In this document: piece after piece, positions 47,058 to 53,724 of the stretch | Numbering within the stretch: position 1 is the first letter of the stretch | Layout: each line of letters starts with the position of its first letter | Assembly: GCA_019752575.1 (NCBI GenBank) | Contig: JAIELW010000001.1 | Coordinates: 310,001-374,000, forward strand | DNA length: 64,000 bases | Origin: Xanthobacteraceae bacterium | GTDB taxonomy: Bacteria; Pseudomonadota; Alphaproteobacteria; Rhizobiales; Xanthobacteraceae | Reading direction: 5' to 3' | The notes under the pieces: model-generated | The model's database searches: none | What the model was told of the DNA's origin: nothing | The model's input: the letters and a program-made list of their open reading frames with translations, nothing else | Program-made: the position numbers and the translations under genes

Positions 47058-47858
47058 ATGTGCCGCTGGATTGCCTACCGGGGCGAAGAGACTGCGCTCG
47101 AGCGCTACGTCACCGCGCCTGATCACTCCCTCATCCATCAAAGTCTGCACGCGCTGGAGTCGGAAGGCTCCACGAACGGCGACGGCTTCGGCCTTGGCTG
47201 GTATTCCGCGCGCGATACCGAGCCCGGCATCTATCGCGAAATCCGTCCGGCGTGGTCGGACGACAACGTGCGCAATCTCTGCCGCCATATCCGTTCGAAA
47301 CTCTTCTTCGCGCATATCCGCGCCTCCACCGGCACGGCAACGACGAGGCCGAACTGCCACCCTTTTTCCTACGGGCCGTGGATGTTCATGCATAACGGCT
47401 CGATCGGCGAGTGGCCGCTGATCCGCCGCCAGGTCGAGAACATGATCGAGGACCAGTTTTACGGACGCCGCATCGGCACAACGGATTCCGAAGCTGTGTT
47501 TCTGGCGATGCTTTCGGCGGGTCTCGAAAACGATCCGGTCGGCGCCACTGCGCGCGTCATGACGACCGTTACCGATCTCGTGAAAAAAAGCGGGACCGAG
47601 AAGCCGGTACGTTTCACCGCGGCGCTTTCGGACGGGAAGAATCTTTTCGCCTTCCGCTACGCCTCCGACGACACTGCGACTTCGCTTTATTACCGCGACA
47701 TCGGCGACGCTTCGCTGATCGTGTCCGAGCCTTTGGACATGGATCGCACGTTCTGGAATCCGGTGCCGGCGAATTCGCTGATCATCGCGAGCGAAGGCAA
47801 GAAGCTCGTGGTGCAGCCCTTCGCAGTCGAGCCGCCGCAGTTGCGGGCCGTTGGTTGA
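47058..47858 (+). CDS. Class II glutamine amidotransferase domain protein (YafJ-like)
   Basis: This 266-residue N-terminal nucleophile amidohydrolase begins with M-C-RWIAYRG: removal of Met1 exposes the catalytic C2. The glutamine-binding features HIRASTGT and NCHPFSYGPWMFMHNGSIGEW follow at the correct distance. The family includes E. coli YafJ and EgtC of ergothioneine synthesis; no ergothioneine genes are nearby, so the specific reaction is open. The stop lies two bases before a palindromic repeat whose first hairpin could end the transcript. It starts 165 bases after the 92-base repeat. Confidence 0.88.
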   Translation: MCRWIAYRGEETALERYVTAPDHSLIHQSLHALESEGSTNGDGFGLGWYSARDTEPGIYREIRPAWSDDNVRNLCRHIRSKLFFAHIRASTGTATTRPNCHPFSYGPWMFMHNGSIGEWPLIRRQVENMIEDQFYGRRIGTTDSEAVFLAMLSAGLENDPVGATARVMTTVTDLVKKSGTEKPVRFTAALSDGKNLFAFRYASDDTATSLYYRDIGDASLIVSEPLDMDRTFWNPVPANSLIIASEGKKLVVQPFAVEPPQLRAVG

Positions 47859-47860
47859 TC

Positions 47861-47982
47861 GTCGTCCCCGCGAAAGCGGGGACCCATAACCACCCGAGTA
47901 AAAGATAAACTACAGCCTCAGGAAAATTTCTAACTCAGGGATTATGGGTCCCCGATCGCCGCTTCGCGGCATCGAGGACGAC
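47861..47982. repeat. 122-base inverted palindromic element between amidotransferase and GNAT genes
   Basis: The left end GTCGTCCCCGC-GAAA-GCGGGGACCCATAA and the right end TTATGGGTCCCC...GAGGACGAC are inverted copies. Each end folds by itself: the left is a perfect eight-bp stem with a GAAA loop, the right a longer stem with a TTCG-type loop (GCCGCTTCGCGGC). The roughly 40 bases between them are AT-rich. It separates two convergent genes and probably also works as a bidirectional transcript end. Confidence 0.75.
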
Positions 47983-47987
47983 AAAAA

Positions 47988-48485
47988 TCACAACACCTTC
48001 TGCATCAGCACGAGATCGAGCGGACGCCCGAATTTCGTGCCGACGCCGGGCATGCGGCCGACTTCCTCGAAACCGAACTTCACATGCAGCGCGATCGACG
48101 GCGCGTTCGAAGCGTCGATGCCGCCGATCATGTTGTGCTTTTTCAACTTCTGCGCTTCGGCGATCAGCGCTTCGAGGAGCGCTTCGCCTGCGCCCTGCCC
48201 GCGCGCTTGCCTGTCGACATAGACCGAATGCTCGACGGTCACCCGATAGCCCTCGAACGGGCGGAAGTCGCCGAACGAGCCATAACCAATCACGCCGCCG
48301 CGCTCGGCGACCAGAACCGGGAAGCCTTTGCCGGTCCGCTCTGCAAACCACGCCTTGCGGTTCGCGAGATCGACCCGCGTCTCGTTCCAAATCGCGGTCG
48401 TGTTTTCTACCGCGTCGTTATAGATCGCGAGAATCGCCGGCAGGTCGGATCCGGTGGCGGGGCGAATCTTGGGGGGTGATTTCAT
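47988..48485 (-). CDS. GNAT family N-acetyltransferase (phosphinothricin acetyltransferase-like)
   Basis: This 165-residue enzyme acetylates an amine with acetyl-CoA. The start IRPATGSDLPAILAIYNDAVENTTAIW and the core EHSVYVDRQARGQGAGEALLEALI (pyrophosphate-binding RGQGAG) match the Pat/YncA/MddA group, whose members act on phosphinothricin, methionine sulphone/sulphoximine and similar compounds. NAPSIALHVKFGFEEVG is the conserved C-terminal acetyl-CoA region. The gene is flanked on both sides by repeat elements (47861 and 48505). True substrate unknown. Confidence 0.88.
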   Translation of the reverse strand: MKSPPKIRPATGSDLPAILAIYNDAVENTTAIWNETRVDLANRKAWFAERTGKGFPVLVAERGGVIGYGSFGDFRPFEGYRVTVEHSVYVDRQARGQGAGEALLEALIAEAQKLKKHNMIGGIDASNAPSIALHVKFGFEEVGRMPGVGTKFGRPLDLVLMQKVL

Positions 48486-48504
48486 ATAGCCACTCTAGCC
48501 GATT

Positions 48505-48570
48505 CCCCCACCCGCTCGCTGACGCTCGCTTCCCTCCCCCGCTTGCGGGGGAGGGATTCAGGGTGGGGGT
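48505..48570. repeat. 66-base palindromic element upstream of lepA, copy 1
   Basis: This element runs from CCCCCACCC to GGGTGGGGG, with the inner perfect stem TCCCTCCCCCGC-TT-GCGGGGGAGGGA and a side arm CGCTCGCTGACGCTCGCTT. A second copy lies in the opposite orientation at 52111-52178, nearly identical over its length. It stands between the starts of two divergent genes (GNAT and lepA), leaving little room for other promoters: the lepA start is 56 bases away. Confidence 0.82.
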
Positions 48571-48625
48571 TCGGACATTCTGCGCACTTTGCCTTGCCGA
48601 CCGCAGGTGCTAACACCCGCGCGCC

Positions 48626-50434
48626 ATGTCCACGCCCATCGAAAATATCCGCAACTTCTCCATCGTCGCGCATATCGACCACGGCAAATCCACACTCGCC
48701 GACCGGCTGATCCAGCTCACCGGCGCGATGGACGCGCGCGAAATGGCAGGCAAGGAGCAGGTGCTCGACAACATGGACATCGAGCGCGAGCGCGGCATCA
48801 CCATCAAGGCGCAGACCGTGCGCCTGAACTATCACGCGAAGAACGGACAGAATTACGTTCTGAACCTGATCGACACGCCGGGGCATGTCGACTTCGCTTA
48901 CGAAGTGAACCGCTCGCTCGCGGCCTGCGAGGGTTCGCTGCTCGTGGTCGATGCAAGCCAAGGCGTGGAAGCGCAGACGCTCGCGAACGTCTATCAGGCG
49001 ATCAACAACAATCACGAGATCGTGCCGGTCCTGAACAAGATCGACCTTCCGGCCGCCGAGCCGGAAAAGGTCAAAGCGCAGATCGAGGAAGTGATCGGGA
49101 TCGATGCGTCGGGCGCAATCGGCATTTCCGCAAAAACCGGCGAAGGCGTGCCGGATGTCTTGGAAGCCATTGTCGAGAGGCTCCCGGCGCCAAAAGGCGA
49201 CCGCAACGCACCGCTGAAAGCCTTGCTCGTCGATAGCTGGTACGACGCCTATCTCGGCGTCGTCGTGCTCGTGCGCATCATCGACGGCACCATGCGCAAA
49301 AACCAGCGCATCCGCATGATGGGCGCGCGCGCGGCCTACGATCTGGATCGTGTTGGTGTGATCAATCCGAAGAAGGTTGAGGTCGATGAGCTCGGCCCCG
49401 GCGAGATCGGGTTTTTCACCGCCTCCATTAAAGAAGTCGCCGACACGCGCGTCGGCGACACCATCACCGACGACCGGAAGCCCATCGAAAAAGCGCTTCC
49501 CGGTTTCCGCCCGGCGCAGCCGGTCGTGTTCTGCGGGCTGTTTCCGGTCGATGCCGCGCAATTCGAAAACCTTCGCGCGGCGATGTCGAAGCTGCGTTTG
49601 AACGACGCAAGTTTCTCGTTCGAGATGGAAACCAGCGCTGCATTGGGTTTCGGCTTCCGCTGCGGCTTCCTCGGGCTCCTGCATCTCGAAATCATTCAGG
49701 AGCGGCTTTCGCGCGAATTCGATCTCGAACTGATCGCAACAGCGCCCTCGGTGATCTACGAAATTCGCCAGACCGACGGCAGCGTGATGGAGCTGCACAA
49801 TCCGGTCGATATGCCGGATGTCGTGAAGATCGAGGAAATTCACGAGCCCTGGATCAAAGCGACGATTCTGACGCCCGACGAATATCTCGGCTCGGTCATC
49901 AAGCTCTGTCAGGACCGCCGCGGGGCGCAGAAAAATCTCGCTTATGTCGGCGCGCGCGCGATGGTGGAATACGAATTGCCGCTCAACGAGGTTGTGTTCG
50001 ATTTCTACGACCGGCTGAAATCGATCTCCAAGGGCTACGCTTCGTTCGACTACAAGCTGGACGACCGCCGGCCCGGCGATCTGGTGCGGCTATCGATCCT
50101 CGTCAACAACGAGCCGGTCGATGCGCTCGCGATGTTGGTCCACCGCACGCGCGCCGAACAGCGCGGCCGCGCCATGTGCGAGAAGCTGAAAGAGCTGATC
50201 CCGCCGCATATGTTCCAGGTGCCGATCCAGGCCGCGATCGGCGGCAAGGTGATCGCGCGCGAAACCGTGCGCGCGCTCCGCAAGGACGTGACGGCGAAAT
50301 GTTACGGCGGCGACGCCACCCGCAAGCGCAAACTTCTGGACAAGCAGAAGGAAGGCAAAAAGAAAATGCGCCAGTACGGCAAGGTCGACATTCCGCAGGA
50401 AGCGTTCATCGCCGCGCTGAAGGTGGATGGGTAA
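48626..50434 (+). CDS. lepA: Translation elongation factor 4 (LepA)
   Basis: LepA is a ribosome-bound GTPase linked to initiation and back-translocation. The 602-residue protein has G1 [14 protein letters not shown] (about 14-27), G2/G3 RGITIKAQT and [13 protein letters not shown]4 NKIDLP, then domains II, III and V and the LepA-specific C-terminal domain ending with [28 protein letters not shown]. No clear ribosome site precedes the ATG. It is followed 13 bases later by the convergent nuclease gene, with no hairpin between. Confidence 0.97.
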   Translation: MSTPIENIRNFSIVAHIDHGKSTLADRLIQLTGAMDAREMAGKEQVLDNMDIERERGITIKAQTVRLNYHAKNGQNYVLNLIDTPGHVDFAYEVNRSLAACEGSLLVVDASQGVEAQTLANVYQAINNNHEIVPVLNKIDLPAAEPEKVKAQIEEVIGIDASGAIGISAKTGEGVPDVLEAIVERLPAPKGDRNAPLKALLVDSWYDAYLGVVVLVRIIDGTMRKNQRIRMMGARAAYDLDRVGVINPKKVEVDELGPGEIGFFTASIKEVADTRVGDTITDDRKPIEKALPGFRPAQPVVFCGLFPVDAAQFENLRAAMSKLRLNDASFSFEMETSAALGFGFRCGFLGLLHLEIIQERLSREFDLELIATAPSVIYEIRQTDGSVMELHNPVDMPDVVKIEEIHEPWIKATILTPDEYLGSVIKLCQDRRGAQKNLAYVGARAMVEYELPLNEVVFDFYDRLKSISKGYASFDYKLDDRRPGDLVRLSILVNNEPVDALAMLVHRTRAEQRGRAMCEKLKELIPPHMFQVPIQAAIGGKVIARETVRALRKDVTAKCYGGDATRKRKLLDKQKEGKKKMRQYGKVDIPQEAFIAALKVDG

Positions 50435-50447
50435 TCAGTAATCGCCT

Positions 50448-51374
50448 CTAAATCTTGGAGGGATCGCGAAGCTCGAAATCTATCTTGTAGTGCCTCACCT
50501 CGACACCACTCGTCATACTTAAAGCGTATGTGAGCCTCTTGTCCGCATCCCGAGTAATGATGAGGCCTCTCACCCCTTGCCCGTCTTTACACAGATTCTC
50601 TTTAACCCATCCCATATATCGAAGTGTTTGGCCTACCACCCTGTCGGAGTGGCGACCCTTTTTCAATTCGATAACTACAAAATCGCCTGAGCTTTTCTCA
50701 ATCGCAAGTATGTCGATTGAGCCAACATCGGTAGTGAATTGCTGTCCTTCGAATTCTTCCGATTCTTCGTAAACCTTTAGCGTCCCTTTGAAGATCGATT
50801 GAAAGTTATCGACTATAAAATCTTCCAAATACTTTTCGAGAAAAAACGCCTGAGGATCAATCTGATCGTCCTCTTGAATTGCTAACTCTACCGCGACCTT
50901 GTCAACCTCCGTCAGTCGGCGTGCCGCTTCTTCGGTCGTCTGGCTGATCGTCTGCATAGGAAATACTATAGAGCCAAATTGCTTATCGCGAGGAGACGAC
51001 CTCCATGCGACTTCTAAAAAGTTTGCATGATCGACAGCCTCATTTCGGCCCGGCGTGTACTGTGCCTTTGCGGTTACGTCTCCAACACCGACTAGAGTTT
51101 TGCGCCCACGCCTCGCAAGCACTACGTCGCCAACTTCTATCTCATGATAAAAATTCCAGAATGTATTGACTATGTGGGCCTGACTGCGAGGAGAATTGTT
51201 TGGATATTTCTTCGCGACTGTCTCAATTAAATTTTCTCGTTCTGAGCTAGACACATTGCCAAGCTCGTTCCACCCGATTGAAATTACATTGTTGGAAAGG
51301 TCGAAGCGCCAAACCCGATCGAACACTTCTACAGGATTGGCTTCAACTGGCGCGATAATCCACGTTTTCGGCAT
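50448..51374 (-). CDS. PUA/EVE-like domain fused to NucS-like PD-(D/E)XK nuclease; candidate modification-dependent nuclease
   Basis: This 308-residue protein has two parts. The N-terminal half (about 1-140) looks like a PUA/EVE-type reader: VISIGWNELGNVSS and FYHEIEVGDVVLARRGRKTLVGVGDV are the conserved strands seen in such domains of restriction proteins. The C-terminal half (about 168-300) is a NucS/DUF91-like nuclease core: D221 in TDVGSIDILAIE, E236-L-K238 in VVIELKKG and Q249 in VVGQTLRYMGW form a complete active site. The gene is much AT-richer than its neighbours (sampled lines about 35-52% GC), so it was probably acquired recently. It lies between lepA and a repeat-rich block. Defence against modified DNA is inferred, not shown. 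Confidence 0.75.
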   Translation of the reverse strand: MPKTWIIAPVEANPVEVFDRVWRFDLSNNVISIGWNELGNVSSSERENLIETVAKKYPNNSPRSQAHIVNTFWNFYHEIEVGDVVLARRGRKTLVGVGDVTAKAQYTPGRNEAVDHANFLEVAWRSSPRDKQFGSIVFPMQTISQTTEEAARRLTEVDKVAVELAIQEDDQIDPQAFFLEKYLEDFIVDNFQSIFKGTLKVYEESEEFEGQQFTTDVGSIDILAIEKSSGDFVVIELKKGRHSDRVVGQTLRYMGWVKENLCKDGQGVRGLIITRDADKRLTYALSMTSGVEVRHYKIDFELRDPSKI

Positions 51375-51433
51375 TTGTCTTCGCTAATGTCTAAAGAACT
51401 GCTCCAAGTATTATCGATAGGCCGTCCAAAGCC

Positions 51434-51459
51434 AAACGCCCCGCTATCGCGGGGCGTTT
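51434..51459 (+). terminator. Orphan Rho-independent terminator
   Basis: An 11-bp perfect stem (AAACGCCCCGC at 51434-51444 against 51449-51459) with loop TATC is followed on the plus strand by TTTTCGTTTC. No plus-strand gene ends here: lepA stops about 1 kb earlier and the nuclease gene runs the other way and starts at 51374. It may be a remnant of a lost gene or the end of a small RNA. Confidence 0.75.
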
Positions 51460-51475
51460 TCGTTTCACGGGTTTC
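51456..51475 (+). repeat. Left copy of an exact 20-bp direct repeat
   Basis: The bases GTTTTCGTTTCACGGGTTTC recur unchanged at 52082-52101. The two copies bound a gene-free block of 646 bases (including both copies) that holds two REP-type elements and a hairpin array. The left copy overlaps the tail of the orphan terminator. Such exact flanking repeats can mark an insertion or a recombination site. Confidence 0.7.
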
Positions 51476-51481
51476 CAATTT

Positions 51482-51638
51482 CGTCATCACCGGGCGGCAA
51501 ACGTCCCGCGAGCGAAGTGAGCGGCTGACGTTTGCCTGACCCGGTGATCCATGAAGCCTTTGCAACGCCGTCTGGATTACCGGGTCTCGTCACGCCATCG
51601 GCTCGTTCCTCGCCGTGCGTGACGGCCCGGTAATGACG
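51482..51638. repeat. 157-base double-palindrome repeat, copy A
   Basis: Two hairpins in tandem form this element. The first pairs ATCACCGGG with CCCGGTGAT and encloses GGCAAACGTC/GACGTTTGCC. The second pairs ATTACCGGG with CCCGGTAAT and encloses GTCACGC/GCGTGAC. The ends are CGTCAT and ATGACG. Copy B is at 53060-53213 in the same orientation and about 85% alike by eye. It belongs to no coding sequence. Confidence 0.85.
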
Positions 51639-51670
51639 AAGAAAAATAATAGAAGCGCCTTTTTTTACTC

Positions 51671-51762
51671 GTCATGCCCGGCCTTGTGCCGGGCATCCAC
51701 GCCTTCGCTACTCATCAACGCCGTAAAGACGTGGATGGCCGGGACAAGCCCGGCCATGACGA
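51671..51762. repeat. 92-base double-hairpin REP element, copy 2
   Basis: This copy has the same length and ends as the element at 46801. Its hairpins are ATGCCCGGC-CTTGT-GCCGGGCAT and ATGGCCGGG-ACAAG-CCCGGCCAT, both perfect nine-bp stems. Where it differs from copy 1, the partner bases usually change too. It sits just before the promoter-like sequence at 51784. Confidence 0.85.
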
Positions 51763-51783
51763 AAAGAACGCGCGATTAAAATC

Positions 51784-51811
51784 TTGACTTTCGCCGTTCT
51801 AGGAATATATT
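51784..51811 (+). promoter_or_regulatory. Promoter-like sequence in front of the hairpin array
   Basis: TTGACT and TATATT are separated by 16 bases, close to the housekeeping sigma consensus. A transcript would begin near 51818 and run into the hairpin array at 51850-51973. There is no convincing coding sequence behind it. A match of this quality in a GC-rich genome is uncommon but could arise by chance in this AT-rich spot. Confidence 0.5.
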
Positions 51812-51849
51812 CTCCGTCACAAACTCTGCGGCAGGTACCTTGCCGCGGG

Positions 51850-51973
51850 GTGGAGCGCCCGGAGGCGCCGCCCCTGTCCACGCAGGGGTGGAACGCTTCG
51901 CAAGCGTTCCGGCGGAGTTCGCTGCTCCGTCAAGAGCGTCTCGCAAACGCTCTGGCGCCTCCCGGCGCTCCAC
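51850..51973 (+). other. Nested hairpin array, possible structured RNA or mobile palindrome
   Basis: An outer inverted repeat of 20 bp (51850-51869 against 51954-51973, 19 of 20 paired) encloses four hairpins in a row: CCCCTG/CAGGGG (51871-51888), GGAACGCTT/AAGCGTTCC (51890-51910), CGGAG/CTCCG (51913-51929) and AGAGCGT/ACGCTCT (51933-51953). Each outer arm can also fold alone (GCGCC/GGCGC). The downstream stretch to 52060 adds smaller stems, for example CAAGCG/CGCTTG at 52031-52046. In effect every base from 51850 to 51973 can be paired. Short open frames cross it on both strands but share the low complexity of the palindromes. Function unknown. Confidence 0.6.
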
Positions 51974-52081
51974 TCCTCTTTGGAGCAAAGGAAAATGGGT
52001 GCGGCGGCGCGGCGCCGAAAAAATACTCCGCAAGCGAAGACGCTTGGCTGTTTGAAGGTTTGAATCAGCGATGTGTCGGCG

Positions 52082-52101
52082 GTTTTCGTTTCACGGGTTT
52101 C
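52082..52101 (+). repeat. Right copy of the exact 20-bp direct repeat
   Basis: This is identical over 20 bases to 51456-51475. The following bases GTGTGAAAC allow its GTTTCAC part to form a small hairpin that the left copy cannot form. The 66-68-base palindrome starts ten bases later. Confidence 0.7.
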
Positions 52102-52110
52102 GTGTGAAAC

Positions 52111-52178
52111 ACCCCCACCCTGAATCCCTCCCCCGCAAGCGGGGGAGGGAAGCGAGCGATTAGCGAGCGGGTGGGGGT
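52111..52178. repeat. 68-base palindromic element, copy 2 (inverted relative to the lepA copy)
   Basis: Read on the minus strand it repeats the element at 48505: CCCCCACCCGCTCGCT, a short variable arm, TTCCCTCCCCCGC and the paired right side. The variable arm differs (CTAATCGCTCG here, CTGACGCTCG there). It ends five bases before the stop of the PRC-barrel gene and may act as its terminator. Confidence 0.82.
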
Positions 52179-52182
52179 TGGA

Positions 52183-52578
52183 TCACGCCCAATAGGTCGG
52201 CACGCCGTAGTGGCCGTAGATCTTCTGGCCCTGCACGGTGTCCCAGGAATATTCCTTGCCCGGATCGAAGTGCGGCGCGGCTTTGAGTTCCGCTTCCGAA
52301 ATGTTCACCTCGTAGCCCTGAAGCTTCGGATTGTAGTCGAGCTTGGCCCACGGCACCGGATAGTGATCGTGGCCGAGGCCGAGGAACCCGCCGAAGCTCA
52401 TCACAGCGTAAGCCACCTGCCCGGAATATTTGTCGATCATCAGCCGTTCGATCGAGCCGATTTTGGTTCCGTCCGAGCGATAGACATTGGTGCCTTCGAC
52501 GCGATCGCTCTCTATCAGGTCGTGGGTGAGCTTGGTGTGCGTGGTATCGGCCATTGCGCGCGGTGCTGCTGTCGCCAT
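52183..52578 (-). CDS. PRC-barrel domain protein
   Basis: This 131-residue protein has one PRC-barrel domain (about 25-85): VEGTNVYRSDGTKIGSIERLMIDKYSGQVAYAVMSFGG is the classical strand pattern. Such stand-alone PRC proteins occur in rhizobia, often linked to stress, and their role is unclear. The ATG at 52578 has GGAGGA four to five bases upstream; the ATG at 52590 used by the longer frame overlaps that ribosome site and is unlikely. It is divergent from the small basic protein gene at 52722. Confidence 0.87.
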   Translation of the reverse strand: MATAAPRAMADTTHTKLTHDLIESDRVEGTNVYRSDGTKIGSIERLMIDKYSGQVAYAVMSFGGFLGLGHDHYPVPWAKLDYNPKLQGYEVNISEAELKAAPHFDPGKEYSWDTVQGQKIYGHYGVPTYWA

Positions 52579-52721
52579 CGTCTCCTCCATGAATGCGTAA
52601 GGTCCGCCCTCCTCGTGAAGCGAGAACGGCGGAACGAAAGCCTTGTTCCGCGCGCCGCAGGAACAAACGTCACATGGCCGCGTTCGCGCCAGACGGCGGA
52701 CAAATTCTCAGGGAGATGACA

Positions 52722-53048
52722 ATGCCTCGCGGCGACAAGTCGGCCTACACCGACAAGCAGAAACGCAAGGCCGGATACATCGAGGAAAGCTACAAGCAGC
52801 GCGGCTTATCCGACGAGGAAGCCGAGCGGCGCGCCTGGGCGATCGTGAACAAGATTCACGGCGGCGGCGAATTAAGCGGGTCCGGGCGCGGCAAGAAGGA
52901 AAATCGTTCCGCCTCGCGCAAAGGCGGGCGCTTGAGCGGTCGCGCAGCGGGTTCGCGCTCGAAAGCGGCAAAGCGGCGCTCGGCCAAGAAGGCGGCGAAG
53001 ACGCGCGCGAGAAAATCGAAATCCAAATCGCGCAAGCGCCGCGCGTAA
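52722..53048 (+). CDS. Small basic protein with lysine/arginine/serine-rich tail
   Basis: This 108-residue protein starts PRGDKSAYTDKQKRKAGYIEES and continues with YKQRGLSDEEAERRAWAIVNKIHGGG, a short helical module common in rhizobial proteins labelled 'plasmid stabilization protein', without proven function. From about residue 52 the chain is almost only K, R, S, A and G (SGRAAGSRSKAAKRRSAKKAAK), like the tail of histone H1. Nucleic-acid binding is likely on charge alone. Of the two nearby ATGs, 52722 lies six bases after GGGAG, while 52716 touches it. A 154-base repeat begins 12 bases after the stop. Confidence 0.8.
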   Translation: MPRGDKSAYTDKQKRKAGYIEESYKQRGLSDEEAERRAWAIVNKIHGGGELSGSGRGKKENRSASRKGGRLSGRAAGSRSKAAKRRSAKKAAKTRARKSKSKSRKRRA

Positions 53049-53059
53049 CCTCTTACTTT

Positions 53060-53213
53060 GTCATTACCGGACGGCAAACGTCCGCGAGCGTGGCGAGCGG
53101 CTGACGTTTGCCTGATCCGGTAATCCATACAGCGTCGCAATACCTCATGGATTACCGGGTCTCGTCACGCCATCGGCTCGTTCCTCGCCGGGCGTGAGGG
53201 CCCGGTAATGACG
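53060..53213. repeat. 154-base double-palindrome repeat, copy B
   Basis: This copy matches the element at 51482 along its whole length, in the same orientation 1.58 kb away. In the first hairpin the closing stem is ATTACCGGA/TCCGGTAAT instead of ATCACCGGG/CCCGGTGAT: two pairs changed on both sides together. The second hairpin is almost unchanged. It lies between the basic protein gene and the L,D-transpeptidase stop, eight bases away. Confidence 0.85.
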
Positions 53214-53220
53214 AGGTTTT

Positions 53221-53724
53221 TTAGCGCACCAGCGACGTGCTCGATACAAACCGGTCTTCGCGGACGACGACGACCCGCAGGCTCTGCGGACCCCGCGCCT
53301 TCACCATCTCGAAAAGAATCTTCGCGTTGTCCGGATGCAGCCGCGTGCACCCCATCGAGGCGGTGCGGCCGAGCATATGGATCGCCATGGTGCCGTGGAT
53401 GGCGTAGTGGCCGTCATAGAAGATCGAATACGGCATCGGCGCATTGTTGAAGAGGCGCGAATAGGTGATCACATGCATCGACTGCACCTTGAAGGTGCCG
53501 GCCGGCGTGATGGCGACGCCGTCGCGGCCGGTCGAAACCGGCCACACATATTGCTCGACGCCATCGACCACGACGCGCATTTCCTGCTTCGGCACCAGAA
53601 TCGTGACCACGATCGACGGCGGCACATCGGCGGCGCTAGCTGCGACCAGTGCGGCGCTGCTCTGCGCGCTCGCGGGTGCTGCGAACGCAGCAAGGAACGC
53701 GGCGGCGGCAAAAAGACGTTTCAT
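53221..53724 (-). CDS. L,D-transpeptidase (YkuD family)
   Basis: This 167-residue periplasmic enzyme crosslinks peptidoglycan through L,D bonds or anchors proteins to it. It has a Sec signal peptide (LFAAAAFLAAFAAPASA) followed directly by the YkuD domain. The catalytic motif is complete: H116 in IHMLGR, then S-x-G-C126-x-R128 (ASMGCTRLH); H110 lies in YAIHGTM. There is no LysM or other binding domain. The next gene on the other strand, mepA, is also a cell-wall enzyme; the two are divergent with 158 bases between. Confidence 0.92.
   Translation of the reverse strand: MKRLFAAAAFLAAFAAPASAQSSAALVAASAADVPPSIVVTILVPKQEMRVVVDGVEQYVWPVSTGRDGVAITPAGTFKVQSMHVITYSRLFNNAPMPYSIFYDGHYAIHGTMAIHMLGRTASMGCTRLHPDNAKILFEMVKARGPQSLRVVVVREDRFVSSTSLVR

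Larger units (their letters stand above)
51375..52182. other. 808-base gene-free, repeat-rich interval
   Basis: Between the nuclease start and the PRC-barrel gene I see no credible coding sequence. In order it holds the nuclease promoter region, an orphan terminator, a 20-bp direct repeat, the 157-base repeat A, the 92-base repeat copy 2, a promoter-like motif, the hairpin array, the second direct repeat inside a small stem (GTTTCAC / GTGAAAC at 52088-52110), and the 68-base palindrome copy 2. Open frames here (for example 51784-52107 plus) have no ribosome site and no recognisable protein features. Confidence 0.7.

Noticed and set aside
51784-52107. Possible small protein across the hairpin array, either strand
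   Set aside because: No ribosome site, no domain, and the residue pattern follows the palindromes; a structured RNA or repeat explains the sequence better.
46801-53213. CRISPR array
   Set aside because: Repeats belong to different palindromic families, are not regularly spaced, have no unique spacers of equal size and no cas genes.
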